NCBI RefSeq assembly: GCF_028368935.1
Contig: NZ_JAQNDK010000003.1
Coordinates: 124,001-188,000 of the forward strand
Length of the DNA stretch: 64,000 nucleotides
Source: Sorangium aterium
Lineage (GTDB): Bacteria; Myxococcota_A; Polyangia; Polyangiales; Polyangiaceae
Direction of reading: 5' to 3'
The stretch's first letter is position 1, and the number at the start of each line of letters is the position of its first letter. Below the pieces are notes generated by a model, which saw only the letters and a program-made list of their open reading frames with translations, was not told the DNA's origin and ran no database searches. A program made the translations under genes and the position numbers. Shown here in pieces: positions 16,753 to 25,542 of the stretch.

Positions 16753-17474
16753 GCGGGGCCGCGATGCAGCTCTCCCTGCTCCACCTGGACGATCGCGTCG
16801 CGGCCTTCGCGAAGCCGTCCGGGCTGCTCGTGCACCGCGGCTGGGGCAGCGCGCCGGTCGTGTTCGTCGACCTCGCCGAGCGCGCGCTGGGCCGGAAGGT
16901 CTACCCGGTCCACCGCCTCGACCGGGCCACGAGCGGCGTGCTGCTGGTCGCGCTCGACCCCGCCGCCGCGGCGCTGCTCGGCGCGCAGTTCGAGCAGGGC
17001 CTCGCGCGGAAGCGCTACCTGGCGCTCGTCCGCGGCGTTCCCCCCGAGCGCGGGTGCATCGATCACCCGATCCCGCGGCGCGAGGGGGGCCCGCGCGTCC
17101 CGGCCGTCACCGACTTCGAGCGCCTCCACGCGCTCGAGCGCTACGCCGTCGTCGAGGCGCGCCCGCGCACGGGCCGGCTGCACCAGGTGCGGAGGCACCT
17201 CAAGCACATCAGCCACCCGATCATCGGCGACGTGAACTACGGCAAGGGCGAGCACAACCGCCTGTTCCGCGAGCGCTATGCGCTGCACCGCCTCGCGCTC
17301 CACGCGGCCGAGCTCGCCGTCGCCCACCCCGAGACGGGCGCGCCGCTGCGCGTCGCCGCGCCGCTGCCCGACGACCTGCGAGGCCCGTTCGATCAGCTGG
17401 GCGTGCCGGCATGGATCGGCGCCGTCGGCGACGCGATCGCTAGCCCGCCCCTGGATCGCGGCGCTCCGGGGTGA
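16749..17474 (+). CDS. truC: RluA-family tRNA pseudouridine synthase, TruC-type
   Basis: 241 residues; the ATG overlaps the phosphatase stop (ATGA), indicating translational coupling. The catalytic motif is 'YPVHRLDRATSGVLLVAL' with the nucleophilic Asp in HRLDR. The downstream block 'RTGRLHQVRRHLKHISHPII' plus 'GDVNYGKGEHNRLFRERY' is characteristic of TruC rather than RluA/C/D. TruC makes pseudouridine 65 in tRNA. There is no S4 domain, as expected for TruC. The last 35 bp overlap the convergent epimerase gene. The symbol rests on these motifs alone. Confidence 0.8.
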   Translation: MSGAAMQLSLLHLDDRVAAFAKPSGLLVHRGWGSAPVVFVDLAERALGRKVYPVHRLDRATSGVLLVALDPAAAALLGAQFEQGLARKRYLALVRGVPPERGCIDHPIPRREGGPRVPAVTDFERLHALERYAVVEARPRTGRLHQVRRHLKHISHPIIGDVNYGKGEHNRLFRERYALHRLALHAAELAVAHPETGAPLRVAAPLPDDLRGPFDQLGVPAWIGAVGDAIASPPLDRGAPG

Positions 17475-18543
17475 CGCCGTGGCCGGCGCGGATCCCCTCG
17501 AGGGAGAGCGCCGGGCCTCGCTGGACGAAGCCGCCGTCGAACGGGTTCTCGGCGAGGAACATGGGCGTGTCGAGATCGACGAACGAGAACCCGCCGAGGC
17601 CGGCGGCGAGGCACGCCGACGCCGTCATCGCGAGCACCGACTCGACCATCCCGCCGATCATGAGCCCGAGCCCCGCGGCGCGGGCGACCGCCGCGATGTC
17701 GAGCGCCTCGGCGATGCCGCCCTTCATCAGCTTGATGTTGACCACGGTCGCCGCGCGCTCGGCCGCGACGCGGAGGACGTCCTCCGCGGAGGCGGCGCTC
17801 TCGTCGGCGGCCACGTCGACGCCGGCGCGCCGCGTGACCTCCTTCATGCCGTCCCAGTCGTCCCGAGGCACCGGCTGCTCCAGCAACGCGACGTCCGCGC
17901 CGAGCCGGCGCGCGTGCGCGACGAGCGCGAGCGCCTCGCCCGCCGTGAGCCCGCCGTTGCCGTCGAGGATCAGCGACGCCCCGGGCGCGGCCGCGCGGAT
18001 CGCCTCGATGCGCGCCGGGTCCGACGCGGCGAGGCGGCCGCCGACCTTCACCTTGAGCGTGCGGAAGCCCATGCCCGAGGCGCGCCGCGCGGCCTCCTCC
18101 GCGCGCTCCGGCGAGCCGGTGGTGATGGTGATGTCGGTCGTGAGCGCCGTCCCGGAGCCGCCGAAGAAGGCCCAGAGCGGCATGCCGGCGCGCTTCGTCA
18201 GCGCGTCGAGGATCGCGGTCTCGATCGCGCAGCGCGCCGCGCCCGCGCCGCCCCCGGCCGCCGTGTGGAGCGCGCGCGCGACGGCGCGCCACGCGCGCGC
18301 GTCCGAGCCCACCACGGCCTCGCGCAGGGAGAGGGCGGCGGCGCGCGACCCGTCCTGCGTCTCGCCGTTGAAGGCGGGCAGCGGCGCCGCCTCGCCGAAG
18401 CCGAGCGTCCCGTCGGCGAGCTCCACGGTGACGAGGAGGTTCGCCGCGCGCTCCTGCGCGCCGCCCGCGATGCCGAACGGCTCGTGCAGCGGGATGTCGA
18501 GCGCCTCGACCGAGACGCGCCGGATCAGGGTGGGGGTCGTCAA
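17440..18543 (-). CDS. Enolase-superfamily dipeptide (L-Ala-D/L-Glu) epimerase
   Basis: 367 residues from TTG 18543, preceded by GAGGAGG 13 nt upstream. The N-terminal capping domain covers residues ~1-120. The barrel carries the muconate-lactonizing-enzyme set of residues: 'TLKVKVGG' (K-x-K), metal ligands in 'LILDGNGG', 'ALLEQPV' and 'VAADESA', and the second base in 'VVNIKLMKGG'. This matches dipeptide epimerases, which invert the second residue of L-Ala-D/L-Glu during murein peptide recycling. Specificity within the subgroup cannot be fixed by eye. It is last in a minus-strand run after the TlpA-like gene and overlaps truC by 35 bp at the 3' end. Confidence 0.8.
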   Translation of the reverse strand: MTTPTLIRRVSVEALDIPLHEPFGIAGGAQERAANLLVTVELADGTLGFGEAAPLPAFNGETQDGSRAAALSLREAVVGSDARAWRAVARALHTAAGGGAGAARCAIETAILDALTKRAGMPLWAFFGGSGTALTTDITITTGSPERAEEAARRASGMGFRTLKVKVGGRLAASDPARIEAIRAAAPGASLILDGNGGLTAGEALALVAHARRLGADVALLEQPVPRDDWDGMKEVTRRAGVDVAADESAASAEDVLRVAAERAATVVNIKLMKGGIAEALDIAAVARAAGLGLMIGGMVESVLAMTASACLAAGLGGFSFVDLDTPMFLAENPFDGGFVQRGPALSLEGIRAGHGVTPERRDPGAG

Positions 18544-18568
18544 GACGGGCGTCGCCTCCTCGGGAGCC

Positions 18569-19180
18569 TCAAGGGGATTGGCGGCCGCCGTCGGCGGGCG
18601 GCGGAGCGGCCGCCGGGCCGAGGAGCGCCTCGATCTCCCGGGAGATCTTGTCCTCCTCGCCGTCCTCGTAGCCCGCGTGGATATGGCGCACGACGCCGCC
18701 CCGATCGACGACGAACGCGGTCGGCATCCTCCGCGGCTTGTACGCCTTCTCCGCGCTCTGGTCCTTGTCCCAGAGGATCTTGAACCTCACCCCCGCCTCG
18801 TCCGCGAACGCCGTGAGCTGCTCCGTCGAGACGTCCTCGGGCGCATCGAGGGACACGGCGAGCACGGCGAGATTGCCGCCGAAGCGGTCGAGGAGCGCCT
18901 GGTACTTGGGGAACGACTTCCTGCAGGGGCGGCAGTAGGTCGCCCAGAAATCGACGATCACCACCTTGCCGCGCGCGTCCTTGAGCGTGGAGGGCCCCTC
19001 GCCGCTCACGACCTCGGCAGCGAGCTCGGGCGCCGCCGAGCCGATCAGGCCGCCGCCCGTCTCGGGCGCCGGGGGCGCGAGGGGCGCGGCGCCGCCGCAG
19101 CCGCCCGCGAGCGAGAGGGCGAGCGAGGCGCAGAGGGCCGCGAGGACACGGGCGAACGACGGCGATGGACTGGGCCTCAT
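18569..19180 (-). CDS. TlpA/ResA-like thioredoxin-fold lipoprotein
   Basis: 203 residues. The ATG at 19180 has AGGGAG upstream at 8 nt. The signal peptide ends in a lipobox (LSLAGGC), so the protein is lipid-anchored. The thioredoxin domain begins near residue 55 and has the redox motif WATYCRPC (C-R-P-C) and the cis-Pro region 'RRMPTAFVVDRGG'. Such proteins reduce periplasmic disulfides, often for cytochrome c maturation, though no ccm gene is adjacent. The gene sits 20 bp after fabZ and 25 bp before the epimerase, suggesting an operon. Confidence 0.83.
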   Translation of the reverse strand: MRPSPSPSFARVLAALCASLALSLAGGCGGAAPLAPPAPETGGGLIGSAAPELAAEVVSGEGPSTLKDARGKVVIVDFWATYCRPCRKSFPKYQALLDRFGGNLAVLAVSLDAPEDVSTEQLTAFADEAGVRFKILWDKDQSAEKAYKPRRMPTAFVVDRGGVVRHIHAGYEDGEEDKISREIEALLGPAAAPPPADGGRQSP

Positions 19181-19200
19181 GACGAGATCTCCCTCTTCGG

Positions 19201-19668
19201 TCAGGGCTCGCGATCGACGATGGAAGCGAGCATCTCTCCCTCGGCGCAGAGCGTCCCGTCGACGCTCGCCTCGCCGCGCAGCTTCCAGACGTTCGAGCGG
19301 TGGTGCAGCACCTCGGCGTAGAGATCGAGCCGGTCGCCGGGCGTCACGGTGTGGCGGAACTTCGCCTTGTCGATGCCAAGGAAGAACATGAGGTTCGACG
19401 TCGCGTCGAACGGATCCGACGCGTAGGCGAGGATGCCGCCGAGCTGCGTGAGCGACTCGAGGATCAGCACCCCGGGCATGATCGGCCGCTGGGGGAAGTG
19501 CCCCTGGAACCAGGGCTCGTTGTAAGCGACGCACTTGTAGCCGCGGATGCACTTGTTGGCGGTGATCTCCGTCACCCGGTCGACCATCACGAGGGGGTAA
19601 CGGTGCGGCAGGATCGACAGGATCTGATGGATGTCGAGCGTGACGGGCGCTTGGGTTCGGTCAGGCAA
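19201..19668 (-). CDS. fabZ: 3-hydroxyacyl-ACP dehydratase FabZ
   Basis: 155 residues. The start is TTG 19668, fixed by an ideal AAAGGAG 6 nt upstream; there is no ATG near the N-terminus. Catalytic His is in 'LPHRYPLVMVDRV' and catalytic Glu in 'IMPGVLILESLTQ'; 'NEPWFQGHFP' is also typical. FabZ dehydrates beta-hydroxyacyl-ACP in fatty acid synthesis. It follows the OmpH/Skp gene by 41 bp, a remnant of the usual bamA-ompH-lpxD-fabZ-lpxA order; lpxD and lpxA are absent here. Confidence 0.92.
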   Translation of the reverse strand: MPDRTQAPVTLDIHQILSILPHRYPLVMVDRVTEITANKCIRGYKCVAYNEPWFQGHFPQRPIMPGVLILESLTQLGGILAYASDPFDATSNLMFFLGIDKAKFRHTVTPGDRLDLYAEVLHHRSNVWKLRGEASVDGTLCAEGEMLASIVDREP

Positions 19669-19709
19669 GGCCGGCTCCTTTCCGCGGTGTGGAGCGCGCG
19701 GGCGGCGCG

Positions 19710-20318
19710 CTACTTCGCGTCGTCCTTCTTCTCTGCCTTGTCGCCGCCGGCGTCGTCCTCGCCGCCGCCGGTGTTGTAGAGCTGGATGACCTGCTCCGTC
19801 AGGTCGAGATCGGCGCGGACGTACGGGGCCGCTTGCTTGTCGAAGATGATCTCGTAGCTCGACTTCTTCGCGATCCTGCCGACGATGAGCATCATCTTCT
19901 TGAGGATGGGCCCGGTGAGCTCGCCCTGCTTCTTCTGGAGCTCCTTGTTGTAGTCGACGAACACGGTCTGGAGCTCGACCATCTGGCGCTGCCAGTCCTC
20001 CATCCGCTTCTGGAGCGACTCGCGCGAGAGCACGCGCGACTGCTTCTCGATGTCCTCGCGCGCCCGCTGGAGCTCGGTCTGCTTCGCGTCGAGCTCCTGC
20101 TGCCGCCGGTCGAAGAGCTTCTTCAGCGTGGCCTGCGCCCGGATGCCGTCCTCCGTCTGCATGACGGCGTGCTGCACGTCGACGACGGCGATCCGGGTCT
20201 CGGCGGCGGCGACGCTCGGCGCGGCGAGGGCGAGCGACACGGCGGCGGCGCGGGCGATCCGGGCGAGGAGCGGCGCGGACCGATGCGCGGACCAATGAAC
20301 AGGAGAGCGGGCGACCAT
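19710..20318 (-). CDS. OmpH/Skp-family periplasmic chaperone
   Basis: 202 residues from ATG 20318. A long signal region (to ~residue 39) ends VAAAE-TR, followed by 'IAVVDVQHAVMQTEDG', the standard OmpH opening. Residues ~60-150 are a charged coiled-coil ('RQQELDAKQTELQRAREDIE'), and the C-terminal strands 'SYEIIFDKQAAPYV' complete the trimerisation body. Skp holds unfolded outer-membrane proteins in the periplasm. The acidic-basic tail (DDAGGDKAEKKDDAK) is lineage-specific. It lies directly upstream of fabZ. Confidence 0.83.
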   Translation of the reverse strand: MVARSPVHWSAHRSAPLLARIARAAAVSLALAAPSVAAAETRIAVVDVQHAVMQTEDGIRAQATLKKLFDRRQQELDAKQTELQRAREDIEKQSRVLSRESLQKRMEDWQRQMVELQTVFVDYNKELQKKQGELTGPILKKMMLIVGRIAKKSSYEIIFDKQAAPYVRADLDLTEQVIQLYNTGGGEDDAGGDKAEKKDDAK

Positions 20319-20366
20319 TGGAGCCGATTACCTGCCGCGTGACGGACGGTCAAGGTGTGCGGCGGA

Positions 20367-21248
20367 TCAGAGGCACTTGCCCGAGATGCAGCTCTCGCCG
20401 TCGGGGCAAGGCTCGTCGAGCGAGCACTCCGGCGCGACCTCCTCCCGCGTCTTGCAGAACCCGTCGTCGCAGCCGACGAAGCGGCTGTCGATGAGCTGGC
20501 AGGCCCGCGTGTTCTCGCACGGGTAGTGGCAGTAGCCGTCATCCATGCACTCCTGGCCCTGCGCCGCGCAGGCCTTGGCGGCGCAGCCGGGCTGAGGAGA
20601 GGGGTCATCCATGCACGCGCCGGTGGCCGCGTTGCACACCTCGCCGGGCGCGCAGTCCGCGTGCGTCGCGCAGCCGGTGGTGCAGGCGCCGTCGACGCAG
20701 ACCGCGCCGCCCTCGCACGGGGCCGCGTCGCTGCACGCGGGGTTCGCGGGGTCGGGGACGCAGACCCCGCGGTCGCAGCGCGTGCCGGGCTCCGCGCAGG
20801 GCGCGGCGTTGGAGCAGCCATCGGCGCACTCGCCGTTCACGCACACCCTGCCGTCGCCGCACTCGTAGCTGAACTCGCACGCCGCGATGCAGAGCCCGTC
20901 GACGCACCGCGTGCCGTCCTCGCACGCGCCGTCGCCCTCGCAGGGACACGTCGTGAGCTCCGCGTCGCAGTCGGTCTCCGCGCCGCCCGCGCCGCCCGCG
21001 CCCCCCTGGCCCGCGCCGCCCTGACCCGGGTCTGCAGGACCCGCGCCGCCCCGACCGCCGCTGCTGGTGTCGATGTCCGGCTCCACGGGGCGACACCCGT
21101 AGCCGTCGCAGAGGAAACAGTTGTCGCCATCGGGGTCGCACTGGAGCGACGCGTCGCCACAGCCGCCGCAGCCCGTCGCGGTCGCGGCGATCATCAGGAA
21201 CAGCGCGCCTCGACCCAGGATCTTCGCAAGGGGGGAATGAAGAAGCAT
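20367..21248 (-). CDS. Cysteine-rich lipoprotein with EGF-like spacing
   Basis: 293 residues. The ATG at 21248 is preceded by GGAGGA at 5 nt, so it is preferred over an upstream GTG. The signal peptide ends in a Cys-rich lipobox (ATATGCGGCG). Residues ~45-90 contain a Gly/Ala-rich linker ('GQGGAGQGGAGGAGGA'). The rest has more than 30 cysteines in repeating C-x(5-7)-C-x(4-6)-C blocks such as 'CEDGTRCVDGLC' and 'CPDGESCISGKC', a pattern common in myxobacterial surface lipoproteins. It is probably an adhesive or structural surface protein; no catalytic motif is visible. Confidence 0.75.
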   Translation of the reverse strand: MLLHSPLAKILGRGALFLMIAATATGCGGCGDASLQCDPDGDNCFLCDGYGCRPVEPDIDTSSGGRGGAGPADPGQGGAGQGGAGGAGGAETDCDAELTTCPCEGDGACEDGTRCVDGLCIAACEFSYECGDGRVCVNGECADGCSNAAPCAEPGTRCDRGVCVPDPANPACSDAAPCEGGAVCVDGACTTGCATHADCAPGEVCNAATGACMDDPSPQPGCAAKACAAQGQECMDDGYCHYPCENTRACQLIDSRFVGCDDGFCKTREEVAPECSLDEPCPDGESCISGKCL

Positions 21249-21577
21249 CGAAGTCCTCCAGCGGCGGCCGGCACCGGCGCGGCCTTCCCGCACGACTACC
21301 ATGACGCGCGCTAACACGCAGCGTGCCACGGGGCGGCAGGAGAGGAGCGCCGGGAAGCCCGACGAGGCGCTCGTTTTGTGAACCCGCTTGTGAACCTGCG
21401 TTCACCTGCGCTCGTCGCGCGAGGTTCACTGATCCGCGGGGTCACGCGGCGGCGAGGCGGGGGACGGCCGGCGATCGAGGCCCGGGAGTGATGTGGAATG
21501 CCGCAGCAGGCGCTTCCGGTCAGGGCGAAGGCGCGGGGGCGCTCCTGCGAGCGACCCGGCCGGTCACCCCGCGAGGA
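21249..21577. other. Gene-free interval upstream of the Cys-rich lipoprotein gene
   Basis: These ~330 bp separate the Cys-rich lipoprotein gene from argJ (both minus), so they hold the lipoprotein promoter and the argJ 3' end. A cluster of GTGAACC half-sites at 21378-21429 is the only visible structure. Confidence 0.5.
21378..21429. promoter_or_regulatory. Clustered GTGAACC / GGTTCAC half-sites
   Basis: GTGAACC lies at 21378-21384 and 21390-21396, and the inverse GTTCAC at 21400-21405 and GGTTCAC at 21423-21429. The first two are 12 bp apart and the third forms a dyad with the second. They lie 130-180 bp upstream of the Cys-rich lipoprotein start. This looks like an operator cluster, but the regulator is unknown. 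Confidence 0.35.
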
Positions 21578-22753
21578 TCAGGAGCGGTACCCCGCGTTCA
21601 CGTCGACGTAGCCGTGTCCGAGATCGCTCGTGAGGTACGCGAAGTCGCCGGGGCCGCTGCCGAGCACGAGCTCGATGACGTAGGTGTCGCGCGCGAGCAC
21701 CTCGTTGGCCTTGAGCTCGGCTTCCGCCCCGACCGGCGCGCCGTTCCGCACGATCGGGATCCCGCCGACGAGGATCTGGGTCTCGCGCGGGTCGAACGGG
21801 ACGCCGGCGCGGCCCGCGGCGGCGAGCAGCCGCCCCCAGTTCGCGTCCTTGCCGAACAGCGCTGTCTTCACGAGCATCGACGTGGCCACCGTGCGCGCGA
21901 CGGCGCGCGCGCCGTCGCGCGTCGCGAGCCCGCGGACGCGGATCTCGGCGACGTGCGTGCTGCCCTCGCCGTCGGCCACCATCGAGCGCGCGAGCTCGCC
22001 GCAGACCTCGGTGAGGCCCGCCGAGAGCTCGTCGCGCGAGGCGCGGCGCTGGGACGCGCCGGAGGACAAGAGGAGCACCGTGTCGTTGGTGCTGGTGTCC
22101 CCGTCGACGCTGCACGCGTTGAACGTCACGTCGCACGAGGCCGCCAGGGCCTCGCTCGCCTCGCCGGCGTCGAGCACGGCGTCGGTGAACAGGAAGACGA
22201 GCATCGTCGCGTGGGGCGGGCCCACGTCGGGGTGGATCATCCCGGCGCCCTTGCCGATGCCGAGCAGCGTCGCGCCGGCGCCGAGCTTGCGCTGCGCGAG
22301 CTTCGGCCAGCGGTCCGTCGTGCAGATCGCCTGGGCGAAGTCGAGGTAGCCCTTCGGCGACAGGCGCGCCGACAGCTCGGGGACACGCTCGATGATCCGG
22401 TGCGCGGGCAGGACGGCGCCGATCACGCCGGTCGAGGCGGGGAGCACCTCGTCCTCCGAGGCGCCGATGGACTCCGCGACGGCGCGCGTCGTATCGAGCG
22501 TCGCCTTCCACCCTGCCTCGCCCGTGCAGGCGTTCGCACACCCGCTGTTGGCGACGACGGCGCGAGCGCGCCCCGACCGGACGCGCTGCATGGCGATGTC
22601 CACGGGCGCCGCGCGCACCAGATTCCGCGTGAACATGCCGGCCACGACCGCCGGCTGATCGGCCACCGCGAGCGCGACATCGATGCGCCCGTCTTTCCGG
22701 ATCCCGGCGCTGACGGCGCCGAAGCGAAAACCTGCAACTGGCTCGAAGCTCAT
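21578..22753 (-). CDS. argJ: Bifunctional ornithine acetyltransferase/N-acetylglutamate synthase ArgJ
   Basis: 391 residues from ATG 22753 (GTG 22774 is an in-frame alternative). The whole ArgJ pattern is present: 'GFRFGAVSAGIRKDGRID', 'VVANSGCANACTGEAG', the oxyanion-hole block 'ASTGVIGAVLP', the self-cleavage site 'PPHATMLVFLFTDA' whose Thr becomes the N-terminal nucleophile of the beta chain, and 'TNDTVLLLSSG'. ArgJ recycles the acetyl group between acetylornithine and glutamate in arginine synthesis. No other arg genes adjoin it. It is divergent from the metzincin-like gene. Confidence 0.92.
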   Translation of the reverse strand: MSFEPVAGFRFGAVSAGIRKDGRIDVALAVADQPAVVAGMFTRNLVRAAPVDIAMQRVRSGRARAVVANSGCANACTGEAGWKATLDTTRAVAESIGASEDEVLPASTGVIGAVLPAHRIIERVPELSARLSPKGYLDFAQAICTTDRWPKLAQRKLGAGATLLGIGKGAGMIHPDVGPPHATMLVFLFTDAVLDAGEASEALAASCDVTFNACSVDGDTSTNDTVLLLSSGASQRRASRDELSAGLTEVCGELARSMVADGEGSTHVAEIRVRGLATRDGARAVARTVATSMLVKTALFGKDANWGRLLAAAGRAGVPFDPRETQILVGGIPIVRNGAPVGAEAELKANEVLARDTYVIELVLGSGPGDFAYLTSDLGHGYVDVNAGYRS

Positions 22754-22878
22754 GAGGGCGCGGAGTCTACGCACGAACGCGCGCCGGGAGAAAGCGACAA
22801 GCGGAGGGCAGGCGCCGCGGGGGATGAGAGGCCCGGAGGCGGCCGAGCTGAGCGCGGCATTTGCAATGCTTCGCCTCG

Positions 22879-24495
22879 ATGATCGCGGTCCGTATTGTCG
22901 ACATCAAGGGCCTGTATCTGCCGGGCTTTCCCGACAGCACGGCGCCGCCGGGGACGACGCGGGCGGCTGGATACAAGCCCGGTTACAAGAGCGTCGATAA
23001 CCGGGGACGCGTCTACATCAATCGAGATCTCGATGGGCAGTGGGCAAAGAATACGCAGCTCGTCGAGATCACCGTCGAGGTGACGAGCTCCGAGGGCGAG
23101 CTGCCAGAAGGAGCCCGGATTCGCTGGAGCGCGCGCGATCCCGACGATCCCTCGAATGAGCGGTCGGAGGTGCACCCGGACTGGGGTCCCACCCTCGACG
23201 AGAACGATTACGACGCCGCGGGGGGCTATGTGGGGCCGGTCGAGGACGACAACGAGGGAACGCAGGACAGGGCGCCTGGCTGGGAAGAGGTGGAGGGCTA
23301 CGCGCTGTCCGACGTGACGGAGACCAGCGCGAGCACGGCGATCGTCGGGAGGAGGAGCAAGGTCCGGCGCCACATGACCGATGTCGCAGGAGACAACCTG
23401 ATCGTGAGCGCCGCGCTCGACGCCGCTGGCGTCGCCGAGGCGGCCGGCGACGAGACCGGGATCATGACGCTCTGGCGCCGGATCGACGTCGAGTACATCC
23501 GGATGGAGAGCGCGCCCCCGCTGCCCGTGGAGCTGGCGCCGGAGCACTTCGAGCCGGTCTTCACCCAGCTCGATTTCGCCGAGGCGCGCGTCATCCAGGA
23601 CCTGCAGCGCCTGGCGCCCGACGCGGAGACGCTCGGCGACATGGCCGCGCGCTTCGTGAGCGAGCACTTCGAGCACGCCGGGGAGCCTGGCTGGTTCTGC
23701 CTGATCGCCGCGCTCGAGCCGCACCCGGTGCCCGAGGTCCGGGGCGAGGTGCTGTTCTCCGGGAGCGTCGCGATCCTCGACGGCGGCGAGGGCGAGCGGC
23801 GCAGCGAGTACGTGGAGATCCCTGGCACCCACCCGGACGCGAGCTACATCACGTTTCGCTGGGAAAGCTGGCAGATCAGCTTCTCGGTCGCGAGCGCGGC
23901 CGTCCTCGACGACCCGCCGCGGACCCGCCTCTGGCTCGCGCCGCACGACATCCAGAGCCAGTTCACGGCGGGCGACGGGTCCCTGGCGCACGCGTACGAG
24001 AGGCGCCTCTTCTTCTTCCCGCGGGCCCGCCGCAGGGACGGGGCGTGGGAGCCCCCGGGCTACGGCATCCCCGCGAGCGCCGAGGCCGACGTGCGGGGCT
24101 CAGGGGCCCCCTACGTCGCCGGCATGAGCCCCACGATCGACGTCGGGCCGGCGAGGTACTTCGCCGGCAGGACCATCCTCTTCACCCACCACAGGGCGTG
24201 GTGGGACCCCGAGGCGGCGCAGCCCCGGCGCGGCTACGAGCAAGGCACGCTCCACACCATCGTCCACGAGCTCACGCACGCCTTCGGGATGCCGCACAAG
24301 TGCGGCTACTTCGATTACCGGCAGCCGCGCCGGACGACGTGCTGCATGAACTATCGGTCCCACTGGATGGTGGACGCCGACCAGCAGCTCATCCCTGGGA
24401 CCGACGGGCGGGTCGGCAACGACCTGTGCGGGCGCCACGTGAAGGAGACCCGGCGCGTGCGCCTCGAGAACAACAGGGGGCTTCGATGGAGATGA
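22879..24495 (+). CDS. Metzincin-like zinc metalloprotease, putative type VI secretion effector
   Basis: 538 residues from ATG 22879. There is no signal peptide. The N-terminal ~100 residues ('VRIVDIKGLYLPGFPDS', 'YINRDLDGQWAKNTQLVEIT') form a beta-rich module, followed by 'RIRWSARDPDDPSNE'. The catalytic zinc site is 'TIVHELTHAFGMPHKCGYF', an HExxHxxGxxH motif (His463, Glu464, His467, His473) of the metzincin type. A Cys-pair block 'RRTTCCMNY' follows, a possible Met-turn region. Two genes downstream is a DUF2169 protein, a family used as adaptor for type VI effectors, so secretion by that route is inferred. Known for the family: metzincins cleave proteins. The target is unknown. Confidence 0.65.
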   Translation: MIAVRIVDIKGLYLPGFPDSTAPPGTTRAAGYKPGYKSVDNRGRVYINRDLDGQWAKNTQLVEITVEVTSSEGELPEGARIRWSARDPDDPSNERSEVHPDWGPTLDENDYDAAGGYVGPVEDDNEGTQDRAPGWEEVEGYALSDVTETSASTAIVGRRSKVRRHMTDVAGDNLIVSAALDAAGVAEAAGDETGIMTLWRRIDVEYIRMESAPPLPVELAPEHFEPVFTQLDFAEARVIQDLQRLAPDAETLGDMAARFVSEHFEHAGEPGWFCLIAALEPHPVPEVRGEVLFSGSVAILDGGEGERRSEYVEIPGTHPDASYITFRWESWQISFSVASAAVLDDPPRTRLWLAPHDIQSQFTAGDGSLAHAYERRLFFFPRARRRDGAWEPPGYGIPASAEADVRGSGAPYVAGMSPTIDVGPARYFAGRTILFTHHRAWWDPEAAQPRRGYEQGTLHTIVHELTHAFGMPHKCGYFDYRQPRRTTCCMNYRSHWMVDADQQLIPGTDGRVGNDLCGRHVKETRRVRLENNRGLRWR

Positions 24496-24504
24496 GGGGC
24501 TGTC

Positions 24505-25365
24505 ATGTCCGATGAACACGCGCGGAGCGCCGGGGACCCGGCCGGCCCGCCTGGGCTGGTGCTCCGCTCGCTCGATCACGATCGCCGCTATGTGCTCGGC
24601 TTCCCCCTGCACGTGGCCATCACGCTGTGCGCCGACCGCCCTGGCGCCTGCATCCTGCGGCTACCGCGCCCGAGCTGGGCGGGCAACGCCGGCGCCATCG
24701 GCGTCCGCCTCGCGCGGGCGGGCACCGGCGAGGAGGTCGTGAGGACCGAGCCCTCGCCGGTCGTGCTCCCTGAGCACGGCACGCCGGTGTTCCGCCTGTG
24801 CCCGGGCGAGTGCAGGCGCATGCTCATCGACGTCTCGTCGTACCTCCCGGCGGGGCTCGATCCCGGGCAGTACACGCTGGCGATCGTCTACGTCGGGCCG
24901 CCGAACCGGGCGGAGAGCGCGCCGGTGCCGGTCGAGCTCGCGGCGCCGAGCCCCGAGGAGCAGCGCGAGCTCGGGCGCCTCGCGCCCGAGGCCGCCCGCG
25001 CGGGCTCCTGGGGCCGCTGGACGAGCCTCCCGCCGGACAGCGGCGCGGCGGTCACGGGCCGCGTGGAGCCGGGCGATCCGCTCCGCTTCGACAGCATCTT
25101 GCGTTATCTGTTGTACGGGCCGCAGCCGCTCGGCGACGTGGACCCGGCCATCCTCGACGTGCTCCGCGGCGTCTACGAGCCGGAGGCCCAGGCGCTCCGC
25201 GCCGAGATCTACGCCGCGCGGGGGGACACGGCGCGCTTCGCGGAGACGGCGGCGCTCATCCGGGCCGCTCACCCGGGGCTCGGCTGGTGGATCGAACAGA
25301 TCGCGGCGGGGCAGAGCGAGATCGGCTTCGTCCGGGCGTGCCGGGCGAACCCGTGCGGCGGGTGA
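24505..25365 (+). CDS. Protein of unknown function in the protease/DUF2169 cassette
   Basis: 286 residues from ATG 24505, 9 bp after the protease stop, so the two are co-transcribed. I do not recognise a family. The first ~140 residues are beta-rich with 'GLVLRSLDHDRRYVLGFPLH' and 'PGQYTLAIVYVGPPN', like an immunoglobulin-type fold. The second half is helical ('DPAILDVLRGVYEPEAQALR', 'RFAETAALIRAAHPG'), resembling a TPR-type hairpin. No signal peptide is seen. By position it could be an immunity protein or chaperone for the upstream protease, but nothing in the sequence proves that. Confidence 0.55.
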   Translation: MSDEHARSAGDPAGPPGLVLRSLDHDRRYVLGFPLHVAITLCADRPGACILRLPRPSWAGNAGAIGVRLARAGTGEEVVRTEPSPVVLPEHGTPVFRLCPGECRRMLIDVSSYLPAGLDPGQYTLAIVYVGPPNRAESAPVPVELAAPSPEEQRELGRLAPEAARAGSWGRWTSLPPDSGAAVTGRVEPGDPLRFDSILRYLLYGPQPLGDVDPAILDVLRGVYEPEAQALRAEIYAARGDTARFAETAALIRAAHPGLGWWIEQIAAGQSEIGFVRACRANPCGG

Positions 25366-25542
25366 GCGGCGGCGCCGGTCCACGTCTGCCAACGCCCGCC
25401 CACGCCCTCGCCGCCGCGCCGGCTCCACACGCGGATCACGCGATTGCAACGCGATGGTCACCTTGAGCGGGTTCACTTGTCGCAGAGCGATGCGTGACGC
25501 GATGCGAGCGATGGCGAGGTGTTTCTACAAAAGGACGCGGTC

